64,000 bases of DNA from Pseudoselenomonas ruminantium. GTDB lineage: Bacteria; Bacillota; Negativicutes; Selenomonadales; Selenomonadaceae. The translations under genes were made by a program, and so were the position numbers. The stretch spans positions 1-64,000 of the forward strand of contig SVBX01000012.1 of the NCBI GenBank assembly GCA_015058655.1, written 5' to 3'. Shown one piece after another: positions 36,920-47,633 of this stretch. Under the pieces are notes generated by a model. That model was not told the origin of the DNA and did no database searches. It was given only the letters and a program-made list of their open reading frames with translations. How positions within the stretch are numbered: position 1 is the first letter of the stretch; the number at the start of each line of letters is the position of its first letter.

Positions 36920-38503
36920 ATGAACAGCAGAAGCATCAGATCAAAATTATTCCTGCTGCTGGCCCTTATGGGCGCTATCCCCTTCATCATCACCATAGTA
37001 TTCATAGGCTTGCGAAGCGCCGACCACATGGAAAAGCACGCCAGGACCGATGCCTGGAGCAAGAACCTGGCCATCAACGATCACCTGAACCAGATTACGG
37101 GAAAAAATATCCTCGTGCTGCGCACCCTGGCGGGGGCGCCGATAGTAAAGAGCTATCTGGAAAATCCCACTCCCCAAAATGAAGCCTTGGTGCGGCCTCT
37201 GCTGAACAACACCAACGAAAATTTCCAGGATAATAACGCCATTATCCTGACAGACAGCACCGGCGTGCAGCTTATACGCACAGATAACATTCCCAAGGTG
37301 AACATCTCCCACAGAAAGCACTTCCAGGAGGCCATGGCCGGCCATGATTATGTCTCCGACATGATGGTCAGCATCGCCAATGGCGAAATGGTGCTGGTAG
37401 CTGTTTCCCCTGTTTTCAACGACCAGCATCAGGTCATTGGCCTGGTGCAAAGGAATTTCTACCTGAACAAGATGCAGAAATTCGTCAAGACCCAGGGCAA
37501 CGATGCGCTTTCCATTATCATCACAGACCGCCAAAACAAGATCGTGGCCCAAACCGATGATAACGGCAACTATGCCACAGGCACGGATCTGTCAGCAGAA
37601 TGCCGCCTGATTTCCGAAGCCCTTGACTGGGGTGAGGGAGTAATACGCATGAATCTCAACGGAGAAGATTGCGTTATCACCCTCTCCCGTGACAGATTGA
37701 CCGAGTGGAACATCATTACCATCACTCCCTACAGCTTCATCTGGGGTTCAGTACACGACGCAGTTTCCGGAGGCGCTTTGCTGGGGCTGCTCATCATGCT
37801 GTTCGTAAACCTCGTCGCCTATCTGCTGGCCAACCGTCTCACCCGTCCCTTGTACCGAATCAGTCAGGCAATGGACGACCTGGCCAGCGGCAAGACTGAT
37901 ATAGAAAAGCTGAACCACTACTCTGATGACGAACTGGGCGAGATTTCCAAAGCCATCAACGAGGTACACAGCATCCATGAGGGACTGCGAAAAGACTCTC
38001 AGCTGGATAAGCTCACCGGGCTGTACAATCAGTATTCCGTGGAAGAAATCTGCCGTCATAAGCTTCGTGAGTACGAAGATGCTGTCGCCCCCGGCCTGCT
38101 GGCTATCTATCTGATAGACCTTGACCACTTCCAGAAAGCCAACCGGGATGAAGGACGGCAGCACGGCGACAAGATCCTCAAAGAGTTTGCCGCGGGGCTG
38201 AGAAAAGCCTTCCCGAACGGCGAGTGCATAGGCCGTCTGGAGGCAGACGAGTTTGTCGTGGTGCTGGATAATCAGCAAGATACGGATGCCATCAGGAAAA
38301 AGGCGCAGCTCATCAAAGAAACCGCCCATAGTGTGGCCCTGAACGGGCAGCAGGTAGGCCTCACCGTCAGCATCGGCGTAGCCATCGCCCCCCACAACGG
38401 CAAAACCTACAACCACCTCTTCCACGCCGCTGACCTGGCCCTTTACGATGCCAAAGAGAAAGGCAGGGACAGGTATAGCCTGGCCGATGATTTGGAAGGG
38501 TAA
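36920..38503 (+). CDS. Paralogous membrane receptor with degenerate GGDEF (EADEF)
   Basis: The 527-aa protein is a close paralogue of its upstream neighbour, sharing the N-terminus SKLFLLLALMGAIPF and the same dCACHE-like/HAMP/GGDEF order. The signature is RLEADEF, so both glycines are lost; both Gly positions bear on GTP phosphate binding. DLDHF and the NRDEG Asn are kept. There is no RxxD site. Synthesis of c-di-GMP is unlikely and a ligand-sensing or partner role is inferred. It starts 38 bases after the first gene with AAAGAGGTG upstream; the pair is a tandem duplication, probably cotranscribed. Confidence 0.87.
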   Translation: MNSRSIRSKLFLLLALMGAIPFIITIVFIGLRSADHMEKHARTDAWSKNLAINDHLNQITGKNILVLRTLAGAPIVKSYLENPTPQNEALVRPLLNNTNENFQDNNAIILTDSTGVQLIRTDNIPKVNISHRKHFQEAMAGHDYVSDMMVSIANGEMVLVAVSPVFNDQHQVIGLVQRNFYLNKMQKFVKTQGNDALSIIITDRQNKIVAQTDDNGNYATGTDLSAECRLISEALDWGEGVIRMNLNGEDCVITLSRDRLTEWNIITITPYSFIWGSVHDAVSGGALLGLLIMLFVNLVAYLLANRLTRPLYRISQAMDDLASGKTDIEKLNHYSDDELGEISKAINEVHSIHEGLRKDSQLDKLTGLYNQYSVEEICRHKLREYEDAVAPGLLAIYLIDLDHFQKANRDEGRQHGDKILKEFAAGLRKAFPNGECIGRLEADEFVVVLDNQQDTDAIRKKAQLIKETAHSVALNGQQVGLTVSIGVAIAPHNGKTYNHLFHAADLALYDAKEKGRDRYSLADDLEG

Positions 38504-38505
38504 AA

Positions 38506-38532
38506 GAAAAGCCTCCCCTGGCGGGAAGGCTG
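38506..38532 (-). terminator. tadV terminator
   Basis: AGCCTTCCC / GGGGAGGCT with one G-T pair (minus strand), followed by TTTTCTTTT. It lies at the convergent ends of tadV and the second receptor gene. Confidence 0.7.
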
Positions 38533-39147
38533 TCATACCAGCAACAGTATCAATGCTATAACAGAAAAATAAGGGCTGTAGGCAAAATGCTCATCACGCT
38601 TCCAGCGTCCCGATAGCAGCATGACACCCGCTACCAGCCCACCAAGGATAAAGCCTCCTGCAATGACTTGCAGGAGCTTTTCCATGCCCAACCAAAGGCC
38701 CAGGACGAACATCAGCTTGATATCTCCCCCGCCGATGGCCCCTCTGGTGAGAAGTGCCAACAGGAGGAAGGCAATGCCCCCTGCCACGGCTGCCAGAAGA
38801 TGATTGCCTAGCTGTCCTGACAGGCTCATGAAGATAAGGGCCAGCAGGGCAAAGGGCAGCTGCATCCTGTCAAAGATTAGATGCTGCTCAAGGTCCGTGA
38901 CCATGGTCATCAACAGGAAATACCCAAGAAGCAGGCACTTCAACACCTCCTGAATTGCCCGGTCTGTACCTGACAAGAAAAAAGCCAGCAGGGAACCCCC
39001 CACCATCAGCAGAGGGAGGCGGAAGGCAGCAGCACCAATTTTATTGGGAAAGGTCAGTATTTCCCTTTCTCTCCGATATAGTGAATCTATCCACGCCGAA
39101 GCCCCGAGGGCTAAAACAACAGACAGTGCAAAAATGGTTGGAAGCAT
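38533..39147 (-). CDS. tadV: Type IV prepilin peptidase TadV/CpaA
   Basis: The 204-aa A24 aspartic protease has about six helices. Catalytic Asp residues are visible in TDLEQHLI (near 94) and GGGDIKLM (near 150). The N-terminal methylase domain of PilD is missing, as in TadV. It processes Flp, TadE and TadE-like prepilins at the inner membrane. It stands apart from the Tad operon, beyond the receptor pair. ATG 39147 is favoured; the longer frame runs into the DUF192 gene's promoter side. Confidence 0.92.
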   Translation of the reverse strand: MLPTIFALSVVLALGASAWIDSLYRREREILTFPNKIGAAAFRLPLLMVGGSLLAFFLSGTDRAIQEVLKCLLLGYFLLMTMVTDLEQHLIFDRMQLPFALLALIFMSLSGQLGNHLLAAVAGGIAFLLLALLTRGAIGGGDIKLMFVLGLWLGMEKLLQVIAGGFILGGLVAGVMLLSGRWKRDEHFAYSPYFSVIALILLLV

Positions 39148-39187
39148 CTGCTCATTTCCCTTTCTATTGCAATTTAGGAGAACCCCC

Positions 39188-39532
39188 ATGAGAACCGTAA
39201 CACTTGCAGCTTTAAGCAAATCCATACAAGCAAAGGTAGCAGACAATTTCCTGGACAGGTTTTTGGGGCTGATGGGAAGAAAGGCACCGCCCCAAAATCA
39301 CGGGCTGCTTCTCTCTCCCTGCAACAGTATCCACATGATGTTCATGCGCTTTGCCATTGACGCCATCTTTTTGGACAGGGACAACCGCATTGTGAAGATT
39401 GTCCCCCATCTGCGCCCCTGGCTGGGGCTTGCCTTTGCCCCTGGGGCATATGCCTGCATAGAACTTCCAGCCGGCACGGTCGAAATGCTAGGCTGGCGGG
39501 TAGGCATGAAGCTTTCCTCCTCAGAAGTATAG
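39188..39532 (+). CDS. DUF192 family protein
   Basis: The 114-aa protein matches DUF192: FLDRFLGLMGRK, the NSIHMMFMRFAIDAIFLD core with conserved His-Met-x-Phe-Met, and IELPAGTVEMLG. The family's function is unknown; its compact beta fold may bind a ligand or metal. It diverges from tadV, about 40 bases apart, and DUF192 genes are often found near pilus prepilin peptidases. Start ATG 39188 follows AGGAGA. Confidence 0.88.
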   Translation: MRTVTLAALSKSIQAKVADNFLDRFLGLMGRKAPPQNHGLLLSPCNSIHMMFMRFAIDAIFLDRDNRIVKIVPHLRPWLGLAFAPGAYACIELPAGTVEMLGWRVGMKLSSSEV

Positions 39533-39546
39533 CACAAAGAGGCAAA

Positions 39547-39580
39547 AAAATCCCCTGCCGCATCGTGGGCAGGGGATTTT
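39547..39580. terminator. Bidirectional terminator between the DUF192 gene and aspS
   Basis: The perfect 13-bp stem AAAATCCCCTGCC / GGCAGGGGATTTT, with A- and T-runs on both sides, serves the two convergent genes. Confidence 0.92.
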
Positions 39581-39604
39581 CTATGCCAGAACAAGATTGG
39601 ATAT

Positions 39605-41416
<1,812 letters not shown>

Positions 41417-41472
41417 TTAAACTTTCACCTCAGATTGAAATTTTTAAAACGCTGCAATTCAAATCTTGCCTA

Positions 41473-41628
41473 AGGAACTGTTCAGAAATAAATTAAGCAT
41501 TCTGCTTGTCTTAGTTCGTCTATACTGCGTTGTCGTCAGTCGACATAGCACCGCTATGCCTCCTTCCTCCGCCTTGTATAGCCAAACTAATCCTTCGCAT
41601 TATGCTCAATTTATTTCTTGCCAGTTCC
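41473..41628. mobile_element. 156-bp MITE-like element, copy 2 (inverted, TA target)
   Basis: A reverse-complement copy of the element at 35083-35238, same length, again bounded by TA. It lies between the hisS stop and the aspS start, so it either provides or interrupts the link between these usually cotranscribed synthetase genes. An apparent open frame reading MPPSSALYSQTNPSHY in both copies is a by-product of the repeat. Confidence 0.85.
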
Positions 41629-41654
41629 TAAGGCAATGTATTTTTCTTGGCGTT

Positions 41655-42914
41655 TCAACGATTGCTCATTATCTGATCTATGACTTCATCAAGGGATACC
41701 TTCTGCTGCTGGCTCTTTTCCATGTCCTTGAGCATCACGGCATTTTCCTTGATTTCATCCTCACCTAATATCAGGGCGAAACGCGCCCCTGCCTTGCCGG
41801 CCTGTTTCATCTGCGCCTTCATGCTGCGGCCTGCATAATCCATAAGGGCTGTAAGGCCCGCGCTGCGCAGCTGCTGCAACAGACGAAAGGCGGGCTTTTG
41901 GGCAGCTTCGCCCAGGGCCACCACAAAGGCATCTGCCTGCTTCTTGGTATCCGGCAGAAGCCCTTGTTTTTCCAGAGCCAGCAGCACACGCTCCAGTCCC
42001 GTAGCAAAGCCTACAGCCGGAGTGGGATTCCCCCCCATCTCCTCAATCAGGCCATCGTAACGGCCGCCGCCTGCCACGGCGCTCTGCGCTCCCAGGGGAG
42101 CATACTTGATTTCAAAAGCAGTCTTGGTGTAGTAGTCAAGGCCGCGCACCAGACGCGGGTCAAGCTCGAACTCCACCCCGGCTTCCGTCAGCAGGGACTG
42201 CACCTGCTCAAAGTGCTCACGGCACTCATCGCAGAGGCAATCAGTGATTTTCGGAGCGCCTGTCATGAACTCCTTGTCCGCATCAGCCTTGCAGTCCAGT
42301 ATGCGCAAGGGGCTGCGCTCGAAGCGATCCTTGCAATCGCCGCAAAGCTCATCCAGATGGGGGCGGAAATATTCCTGCAGGGCCTGGCGATAAGCAGGAC
42401 GGCAGGACGGGCAGCCCACGGAATTCAGGCTGAGCTTCAAATCCTTCAGGCCCAGGGACTTCAAAAACTCCATGGCCAGGAGGATAATTTCTGCATCTAC
42501 AGCAGGATTAGCCTCACCCAAGGCCTCCACCCCAAACTGGTGGAACTCCCGCATGCGGCCTGCCTGGGGGCGGTCATAGCGGAACATGGAGCCGATGTAG
42601 AAGAGCTTGGTCAGGGAGCTGTCCCCATAAAGCTTGTTCTGCAAGTAAGCCCTCACAGCAGAAGCCGTGTTCTCCGGGCGCAGGGTAATGCTCCTGCCCC
42701 CCCTGTCCGTGAAGGTATACATTTCCTTGTCCACCACATCCGTGCCCTCACCGATGCCACGGTGGAAAAGCTCCGTATGCTCGAACATGGGGGTGCGGAT
42801 TTCCTCATAGCCAAAGCGGGCGCAGATATCGCGAATCTTCTGCTCCACATAATTCCAGCCGGCTACATTCTCCGGCAATATATCCTTAGTGCCTCTGGGC
42901 GCATTAGTAAGCAA
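41655..42914 (-). CDS. hisS: Histidyl-tRNA synthetase
   Basis: The 419-aa class II enzyme has PRGTKDILPE near the start, motif 2 FYIGSMFRYDRPQAGRMREFHQ, the histidine-binding LVRGLDYYTKTAFE and motif 3 AVGFATGLERVLLAL, with a C-terminal anticodon domain. It charges tRNA-His. The only good start is TTG 42914, inside the end of hemZ (11-base overlap), with AAGGGGAAG upstream. Confidence 0.96.
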   Translation of the reverse strand: MLTNAPRGTKDILPENVAGWNYVEQKIRDICARFGYEEIRTPMFEHTELFHRGIGEGTDVVDKEMYTFTDRGGRSITLRPENTASAVRAYLQNKLYGDSSLTKLFYIGSMFRYDRPQAGRMREFHQFGVEALGEANPAVDAEIILLAMEFLKSLGLKDLKLSLNSVGCPSCRPAYRQALQEYFRPHLDELCGDCKDRFERSPLRILDCKADADKEFMTGAPKITDCLCDECREHFEQVQSLLTEAGVEFELDPRLVRGLDYYTKTAFEIKYAPLGAQSAVAGGGRYDGLIEEMGGNPTPAVGFATGLERVLLALEKQGLLPDTKKQADAFVVALGEAAQKPAFRLLQQLRSAGLTALMDYAGRSMKAQMKQAGKAGARFALILGEDEIKENAVMLKDMEKSQQQKVSLDEVIDQIMSNR

Positions 42915-44463
42915 TGCTCATCTTCCCCTTATCTAAATGTTGCTCCTTGGGACCGGCCCCGTAGACCGAATCCAACAATTGCTGTCTTTTCTCGATATAG
43001 ATGTCAATATCCCGCAGATAAGTAGCCAAATCCTTGGCATTGAACACCGAGCGAAGCCTCCCTGCCTTATGGTCCACGACCTTGGTAGTAGCAGCGCCGC
43101 CAATGCCAATAATAGTCTGGTGTTCCTCCATGATCTGGATATTGTACATTCCCTCGGCTCCCGGTCGGGCGCAGCCGATATTCTCCAAATCCCCGGACAT
43201 ATAGCCCTGGCGGTACAGGTAATAGGGCTGATAGCCGCCCCTCTCCATAAAGCCCAGGGCCACTTCTGACATCTTGCGGGTTTCCTCATCAGAGGGCAGC
43301 TCCACATGGCGTTCCTCCATCAGGAGCTTCAGCCGGGAACCGCGTTTGATGGCCAGGGCATGTAGGGTAATGTCATCAGGCTCCAGAGCTGTGACCTTTT
43401 CCAAAGTATCACGCACATCTTCAGCCTTTTCCCCCGGCAGTCCCAGAATGAGATCCATATTGATATGGGGGATGGCTCCCCGCAGGGCATGGAACATCTC
43501 TTCCACTGCTGCGGGAGTGTGCTGACGGCCAATGAGCCTCAGCGTCCTCTGTTGCATGGTCTGTGGATTCACGCTGACACGAGAAACCTTGAACCGCTTC
43601 ATGGCTTCAATCTTGCCAGGAGTAATGCTGTCTGGCCTGCCGGCCTCCACAGTAAACTCCACCAGATTTTCCCCATAGAAGGCATTATATACCATTTCCA
43701 GCATTTCCGCAAAGAACTCGTCAGGCAGGCTGGTAGGAGTGCCGCCTCCCACATAGATGTTCTGGACCTTGAAGCCATGCTGCTCCACCGCCCGCTTGCC
43801 TGCTGCCAGATCCCTGCGGAAGACATCCATGAACTGCCTGAGTTGCTTCTCCCCCGGCAGGATATTGGCGGGAAAGGAACAGTATAGGCAACGGGTCAGG
43901 CAGAAGGGAATGCCCACATAGATGCTGACAGTCCTCTCATCAGAAGTCTGCAGGAAGGGCAGCTGGCGGAAAGCCATTGGCACGATAATATTGGCTTTTT
44001 CCGCGCTGCAGGCGTAATCTTCCTGTATGCGTGCCAGTATCTCCTGCTGGCTGCCGCCCCCTCTTATCCAGCGGTGGATAATCTTGGTGGGGCGCACTCC
44101 GTGGAGTATGCCCCAAGGAGCCGCCTCTGCCCCTAAATGCTTTCTGAAAATGTGGTAAAGGTTCAGCTTGATAAGCCTGTGACGGGCGGCTGCTTCCCGC
44201 TCATCTCCCTTCCCCTCGCCGCGGAAGCTGTACTCCTGCAGATTTCCCTGCAGGTCAAAGAGCATCAGTCGGCTTTCCACCGTTACCCCTTTGCCTGTGC
44301 CATCCACCGAAGGGGTCAGCTGGCGGTTCACCACGGAAAGCTGCAGATAATCAGCCTCCCCACAGGAACCCGTTATCTCTAATTTGAAAAGGTTCAGGAT
44401 TTCCCTGACAATCTTGGAAACCACTTCCTGCCTGCTGTTCAGGGTAAAGGTCTTAATCCTCAC
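42904..44463 (-). CDS. hemZ: Coproporphyrinogen dehydrogenase HemZ (radical SAM)
   Basis: The 519-aa protein has an N-terminal extension typical of HemZ (WGILHGVRPTKI near 120) and the radical SAM motif CLTRCLYCSF (CX3CX2C, near 185), followed by YVGGGTPTSL. HemZ is a Firmicute radical SAM enzyme of heme metabolism related to HemN; its exact reaction is less sure. GTG 44463 overlaps the fur stop by 11 bases, and hemZ overlaps hisS in turn, giving a tightly packed fur-hemZ-hisS unit. Confidence 0.92.
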   Translation of the reverse strand: MRIKTFTLNSRQEVVSKIVREILNLFKLEITGSCGEADYLQLSVVNRQLTPSVDGTGKGVTVESRLMLFDLQGNLQEYSFRGEGKGDEREAAARHRLIKLNLYHIFRKHLGAEAAPWGILHGVRPTKIIHRWIRGGGSQQEILARIQEDYACSAEKANIIVPMAFRQLPFLQTSDERTVSIYVGIPFCLTRCLYCSFPANILPGEKQLRQFMDVFRRDLAAGKRAVEQHGFKVQNIYVGGGTPTSLPDEFFAEMLEMVYNAFYGENLVEFTVEAGRPDSITPGKIEAMKRFKVSRVSVNPQTMQQRTLRLIGRQHTPAAVEEMFHALRGAIPHINMDLILGLPGEKAEDVRDTLEKVTALEPDDITLHALAIKRGSRLKLLMEERHVELPSDEETRKMSEVALGFMERGGYQPYYLYRQGYMSGDLENIGCARPGAEGMYNIQIMEEHQTIIGIGGAATTKVVDHKAGRLRSVFNAKDLATYLRDIDIYIEKRQQLLDSVYGAGPKEQHLDKGKMSIAY

Positions 44464-44911
44464 TTTCTGCCCGACACTCCTTGCAGATACCGAAGAATTT
44501 CACCTGATGATCCTGAATCTTGAAGCCGGATTTGCGACAAATATCCTGTTCCAACTCATCCAGCAGGTCTTCCTCAAACTCAATGACCTTGTTGCACTTG
44601 GTACAGATAAGGTGATGATGGTGGTGCGCCTTGGGATCAGTGGTGTTCACTTCATAACGGCTGCAGCCATCGCCAAATTCCATCTTCTGCAATATCCCCA
44701 GATTGGATAAAAGCTCCAGGCTGCGATACACAGTGGCCAAGCCAATCTCTGCCTTGCTGTCCCTGAGGAGCCCATGCACATCCTCGGCACTCAAATGCTC
44801 CCCAGGATGATCCAGGAAAATCTGCAGGACAATCTGCCGTTGTGGAGTCATCTTATGCTGACGCTCCTGCAATTTTTTCTTCAAATAATCCATGTCAATT
44901 GTCTTGGGCAT
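44453..44911 (-). CDS. fur: Fur family metal-responsive repressor
   Basis: The 152-aa regulator has an N-terminal winged helix (MTPQRQIVLQIF, GLATVYRSLELL) and a dimerisation/metal domain with HHHHHLICTKC and a second C-x2-C (CKEC) forming the structural zinc site. Whether it is Fur, Zur or PerR cannot be fully decided from sequence. Its overlap with hemZ favours iron/heme control. AAGAGG precedes ATG 44911. A TATAAT stands at 44995-45000 with a weak -35; no clear Fur box was seen. Confidence 0.9.
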   Translation of the reverse strand: MPKTIDMDYLKKKLQERQHKMTPQRQIVLQIFLDHPGEHLSAEDVHGLLRDSKAEIGLATVYRSLELLSNLGILQKMEFGDGCSRYEVNTTDPKAHHHHHLICTKCNKVIEFEEDLLDELEQDICRKSGFKIQDHQVKFFGICKECRAESED

Positions 44912-45051
44912 GACCTATACCTCTTTCCCTATAGCTTGTTTATGTTACTAAGGGCTTTCATAAAGCTTCTCGTACATCGCAATCAAATAAGGACATTATA
45001 TCCTAAACTCACCTAAAAAGCTAGTGCACCGGCCCAGGTTTCAACAGGTTT

Positions 45052-47523
45052 TCATCTGGCTCCCTGCACAGCTGCCAGAGCATCCTCGCTGTTCATCAAG
45101 ATTTCCCTGGGCTTGCTGCCTGCATTGGGACCTACTATACCAAGTTCTTCCATAGCATCTATAAGCCTGGCTGCCCTGGTATAGCCCACCCGGAAGCGGC
45201 GCTGAACGGAGCTGGTGGAGGCCTGTCCCGTGCTGAGCACCAGGTTCACAGCCTCCTCCAGCAACTCATCCTGCTGAGGTTCTTTGCTCTTCTTGCCGCC
45301 CTCTGCTTCCTCAGCTTCGGCAGCGGCTCTCTCCGTGAAGTTCACCAAATCCTCATTGGTTTCCGCTTCCTGGCCCTGGCTGCGGATAAAGTCTAGTAGA
45401 TGCTCCACTTCCTCATCGCTGATGAAAGCCCCCTGCACTCGCCGGGGCTTGGAGGAACCCACGGGGTAAAAGAGCATATCGCCCTTACCCAGCAGCTTCT
45501 CCGCCCCGCTCCTGTCCAGGATAGTACGGGAATCAATCTGGGAGGACACCGCAAAGGAAATGCGGGAAGGGATATTGGCCTTGATGATGCCGGTAATGAC
45601 ATCCACTGAGGGGCGCTGAGTAGCCAGCACCATGTGGATGCCTGCAGCGCGGGCCTTCTGGGCCAGACGGCAGATGGCATCCTCCACATCGTGGGGAGCC
45701 ACCATCATCAAATCTGCCAGCTCGTCGATGATGATGACGATAGCAGGCATCTTCTGGTCGGGGAAATGCTCATTGAAACCAGCCATATTGCGGACGCCAT
45801 GGTCAGCAAAGCTTGAGTAGCGCCGTTCCATTTCCTGCACGGACCAGTTCAGCACCGAGGCCGCCTTCTTGGCATCCGTCACCACCGGCACCATCAGATG
45901 GGGAATGCCGTTGTAGCCGGAAAGCTCTACCATCTTGGGGTCAATGAGGATAAACTTCACCTCATCCGGCTTGGCCTTGAAGAGGATGCTGGTAATGAGG
46001 GTATTGATGCAAACGGACTTGCCGGAGCCGGTAGCGCCTGCCACCAGCAGATGGGGCATCTTGCCCAAATCTGCAAAGATGGCCTGACCGCCGATGTCCA
46101 TGCCCAACCCCACTGTGAGACGGGACTTGGCGCTGCTGAATTTCTCGCTTTCCAGCACCTCGCGAAGCTGCACGCCCTCAAGTTCCTTGTTGGGCACCTC
46201 GATGCCAATGGCAGCCTTGCCGGGAATTGGCTCAATGCGCACAGAGAAAGCCGCCAGGCTCAAGGCTATGTCGTCAGCCAGATTAGTAATCTTGCTGACC
46301 TTCACCCCAGGGGCTGGCTCCAGTTCATACCTGGTCACGGCAGGGCCGTGGCAGGCATTTAGTATTCTGGCCTTCACATGGAAGTTTTCCAAAGTCTGCT
46401 GCAGGGTGCGGGCATTTTCCTCGATTTCCATTTCCAGTGCCACATTCTTTTGCTTCACATGTTTGGAAAGGATTTGTGAAACCTGCGGTATCACATAGGG
46501 GCGCTGTGGCTTTTCCTCAGGGGTCTCTGCCGCTCCTGCCTTTGCCATGGCCTGCATGGCTGCCTGTGCTTCAGCTTCTGCTTCAGCCACAGCATTCCTG
46601 GCTGTCATAGCTCCCAGGGAAGCGGCTTCCGCTGATTCCTGCCCCAGAAGCTCGAATTCCTCCGTCCTGGTCGGCGGTTCTTGTTCCTGCCTGCCGTATT
46701 CTATGGTAAAAGCAGGCTGCTCCACCTCTTCTGCCTGTGGCTGAATCCGGCTGACCAAATCCTCTGCCGGAATGGGTTCAGCCTGCTCTATTTCTGCAGG
46801 CTCAGATTCCATCTGTTCTGAAAAATGCTCATCCCGCTCCTGATTGTAGAAAGAATTCCTCACGGTGGTTTTTACAGCCTCCACCACCCGCTCTTCCACT
46901 CTGCCGCCTACCTCTGCTACTTTGCTGGAAGTGGCAGCAATAGCTGTGCCGGCAACATTCGCTCCCTTGACCGCTGTTTCCTTGGTCCTGATGACACCAG
47001 TGGCCAGCGACCAGGTAGTGGAGAGGAGCACCGAGCCGATAACTCCTGCCCCCAGCAGGATTATAGCTCCATCCACCCCGAAGAACTTTCTCAGTATAAA
47101 CAGCAATCCTCCCCCCAGGAGTCCTCCCCCTTGGGGCAAACTGCCGGGCATGATTTCCTCCCCCGGCGCTGCGACAAAATGATGCCAGATAGCCAGCAGG
47201 GATACATAAAGAAGTGCCAAGCCGAAAAAGCGCAGTGAGTAGCGCAGGCCGCAATGCTTGGTGATGTACTGATAGCCCATGAGAAGGATCAGCACACAAA
47301 CCAGCACCGCCCCCACGCCGAAGAAATAGTGCAGGAACTTGGCAAAGTAAAGGCCAACAAAGCCCACATTGAGGTCAAAGAGGCCTCCCAGGGAAATCAG
47401 CCCCGCTGCCACGCAGGCCAGCCCCAAAAGCTCATAGCGGCGTCCGGGATTGGCAGGGGATGCATTGGCACTCTGGACAGCTTTTTTTTTCCTGCTGCGA
47501 GTGCCGTTAGTTTTTCTAGGCAA
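45052..47523 (-). CDS. ftsK: DNA translocase FtsK/SpoIIIE
   Basis: The 823-aa protein has four N-terminal helices (about 28-175), a long variable Glu-rich linker (about 210-340), and the motor: alpha/beta RecA domain with Walker [10 protein letters not shown] near 505, IDELADLMM and [14 protein letters not shown]-terminal winged-helix gamma domain ([15 protein letters not shown]) reads orienting DNA sequences. It pumps chromosomal DNA through the division septum. The start is TTG 47523 with GAGGTG five bases upstream. Confidence 0.95.
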   Translation of the reverse strand: MPRKTNGTRSRKKKAVQSANASPANPGRRYELLGLACVAAGLISLGGLFDLNVGFVGLYFAKFLHYFFGVGAVLVCVLILLMGYQYITKHCGLRYSLRFFGLALLYVSLLAIWHHFVAAPGEEIMPGSLPQGGGLLGGGLLFILRKFFGVDGAIILLGAGVIGSVLLSTTWSLATGVIRTKETAVKGANVAGTAIAATSSKVAEVGGRVEERVVEAVKTTVRNSFYNQERDEHFSEQMESEPAEIEQAEPIPAEDLVSRIQPQAEEVEQPAFTIEYGRQEQEPPTRTEEFELLGQESAEAASLGAMTARNAVAEAEAEAQAAMQAMAKAGAAETPEEKPQRPYVIPQVSQILSKHVKQKNVALEMEIEENARTLQQTLENFHVKARILNACHGPAVTRYELEPAPGVKVSKITNLADDIALSLAAFSVRIEPIPGKAAIGIEVPNKELEGVQLREVLESEKFSSAKSRLTVGLGMDIGGQAIFADLGKMPHLLVAGATGSGKSVCINTLITSILFKAKPDEVKFILIDPKMVELSGYNGIPHLMVPVVTDAKKAASVLNWSVQEMERRYSSFADHGVRNMAGFNEHFPDQKMPAIVIIIDELADLMMVAPHDVEDAICRLAQKARAAGIHMVLATQRPSVDVITGIIKANIPSRISFAVSSQIDSRTILDRSGAEKLLGKGDMLFYPVGSSKPRRVQGAFISDEEVEHLLDFIRSQGQEAETNEDLVNFTERAAAEAEEAEGGKKSKEPQQDELLEEAVNLVLSTGQASTSSVQRRFRVGYTRAARLIDAMEELGIVGPNAGSKPREILMNSEDALAAVQGAR

Positions 47524-47582
47524 TTCATCACCTCATTTCCACTTGTTAGTGAAATTGATTTTTTAGTATGATTCCAAAACAA

Positions 47583-47612
47583 ATCCGCCCTTCAAAACTC
47601 CTAAGGGCGGAT
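47583..47612 (-). terminator. Terminator of the ahcY-deaminase operon
   Basis: The perfect 10-bp stem ATCCGCCCTT / AAGGGCGGAT is followed on the minus strand by TTGTTTT. It lies about 20 bases past the deaminase stop. Confidence 0.85.
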
Positions 47613-47633
47613 AAGTCAGGCAGTTTCAAGCGA

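Noticed and set aside
41417-41654. T-box riboswitch upstream of aspS
   Set aside because: The whole gap is filled by MITE copy 2, and no T-box sequence or specifier stem was recognised.
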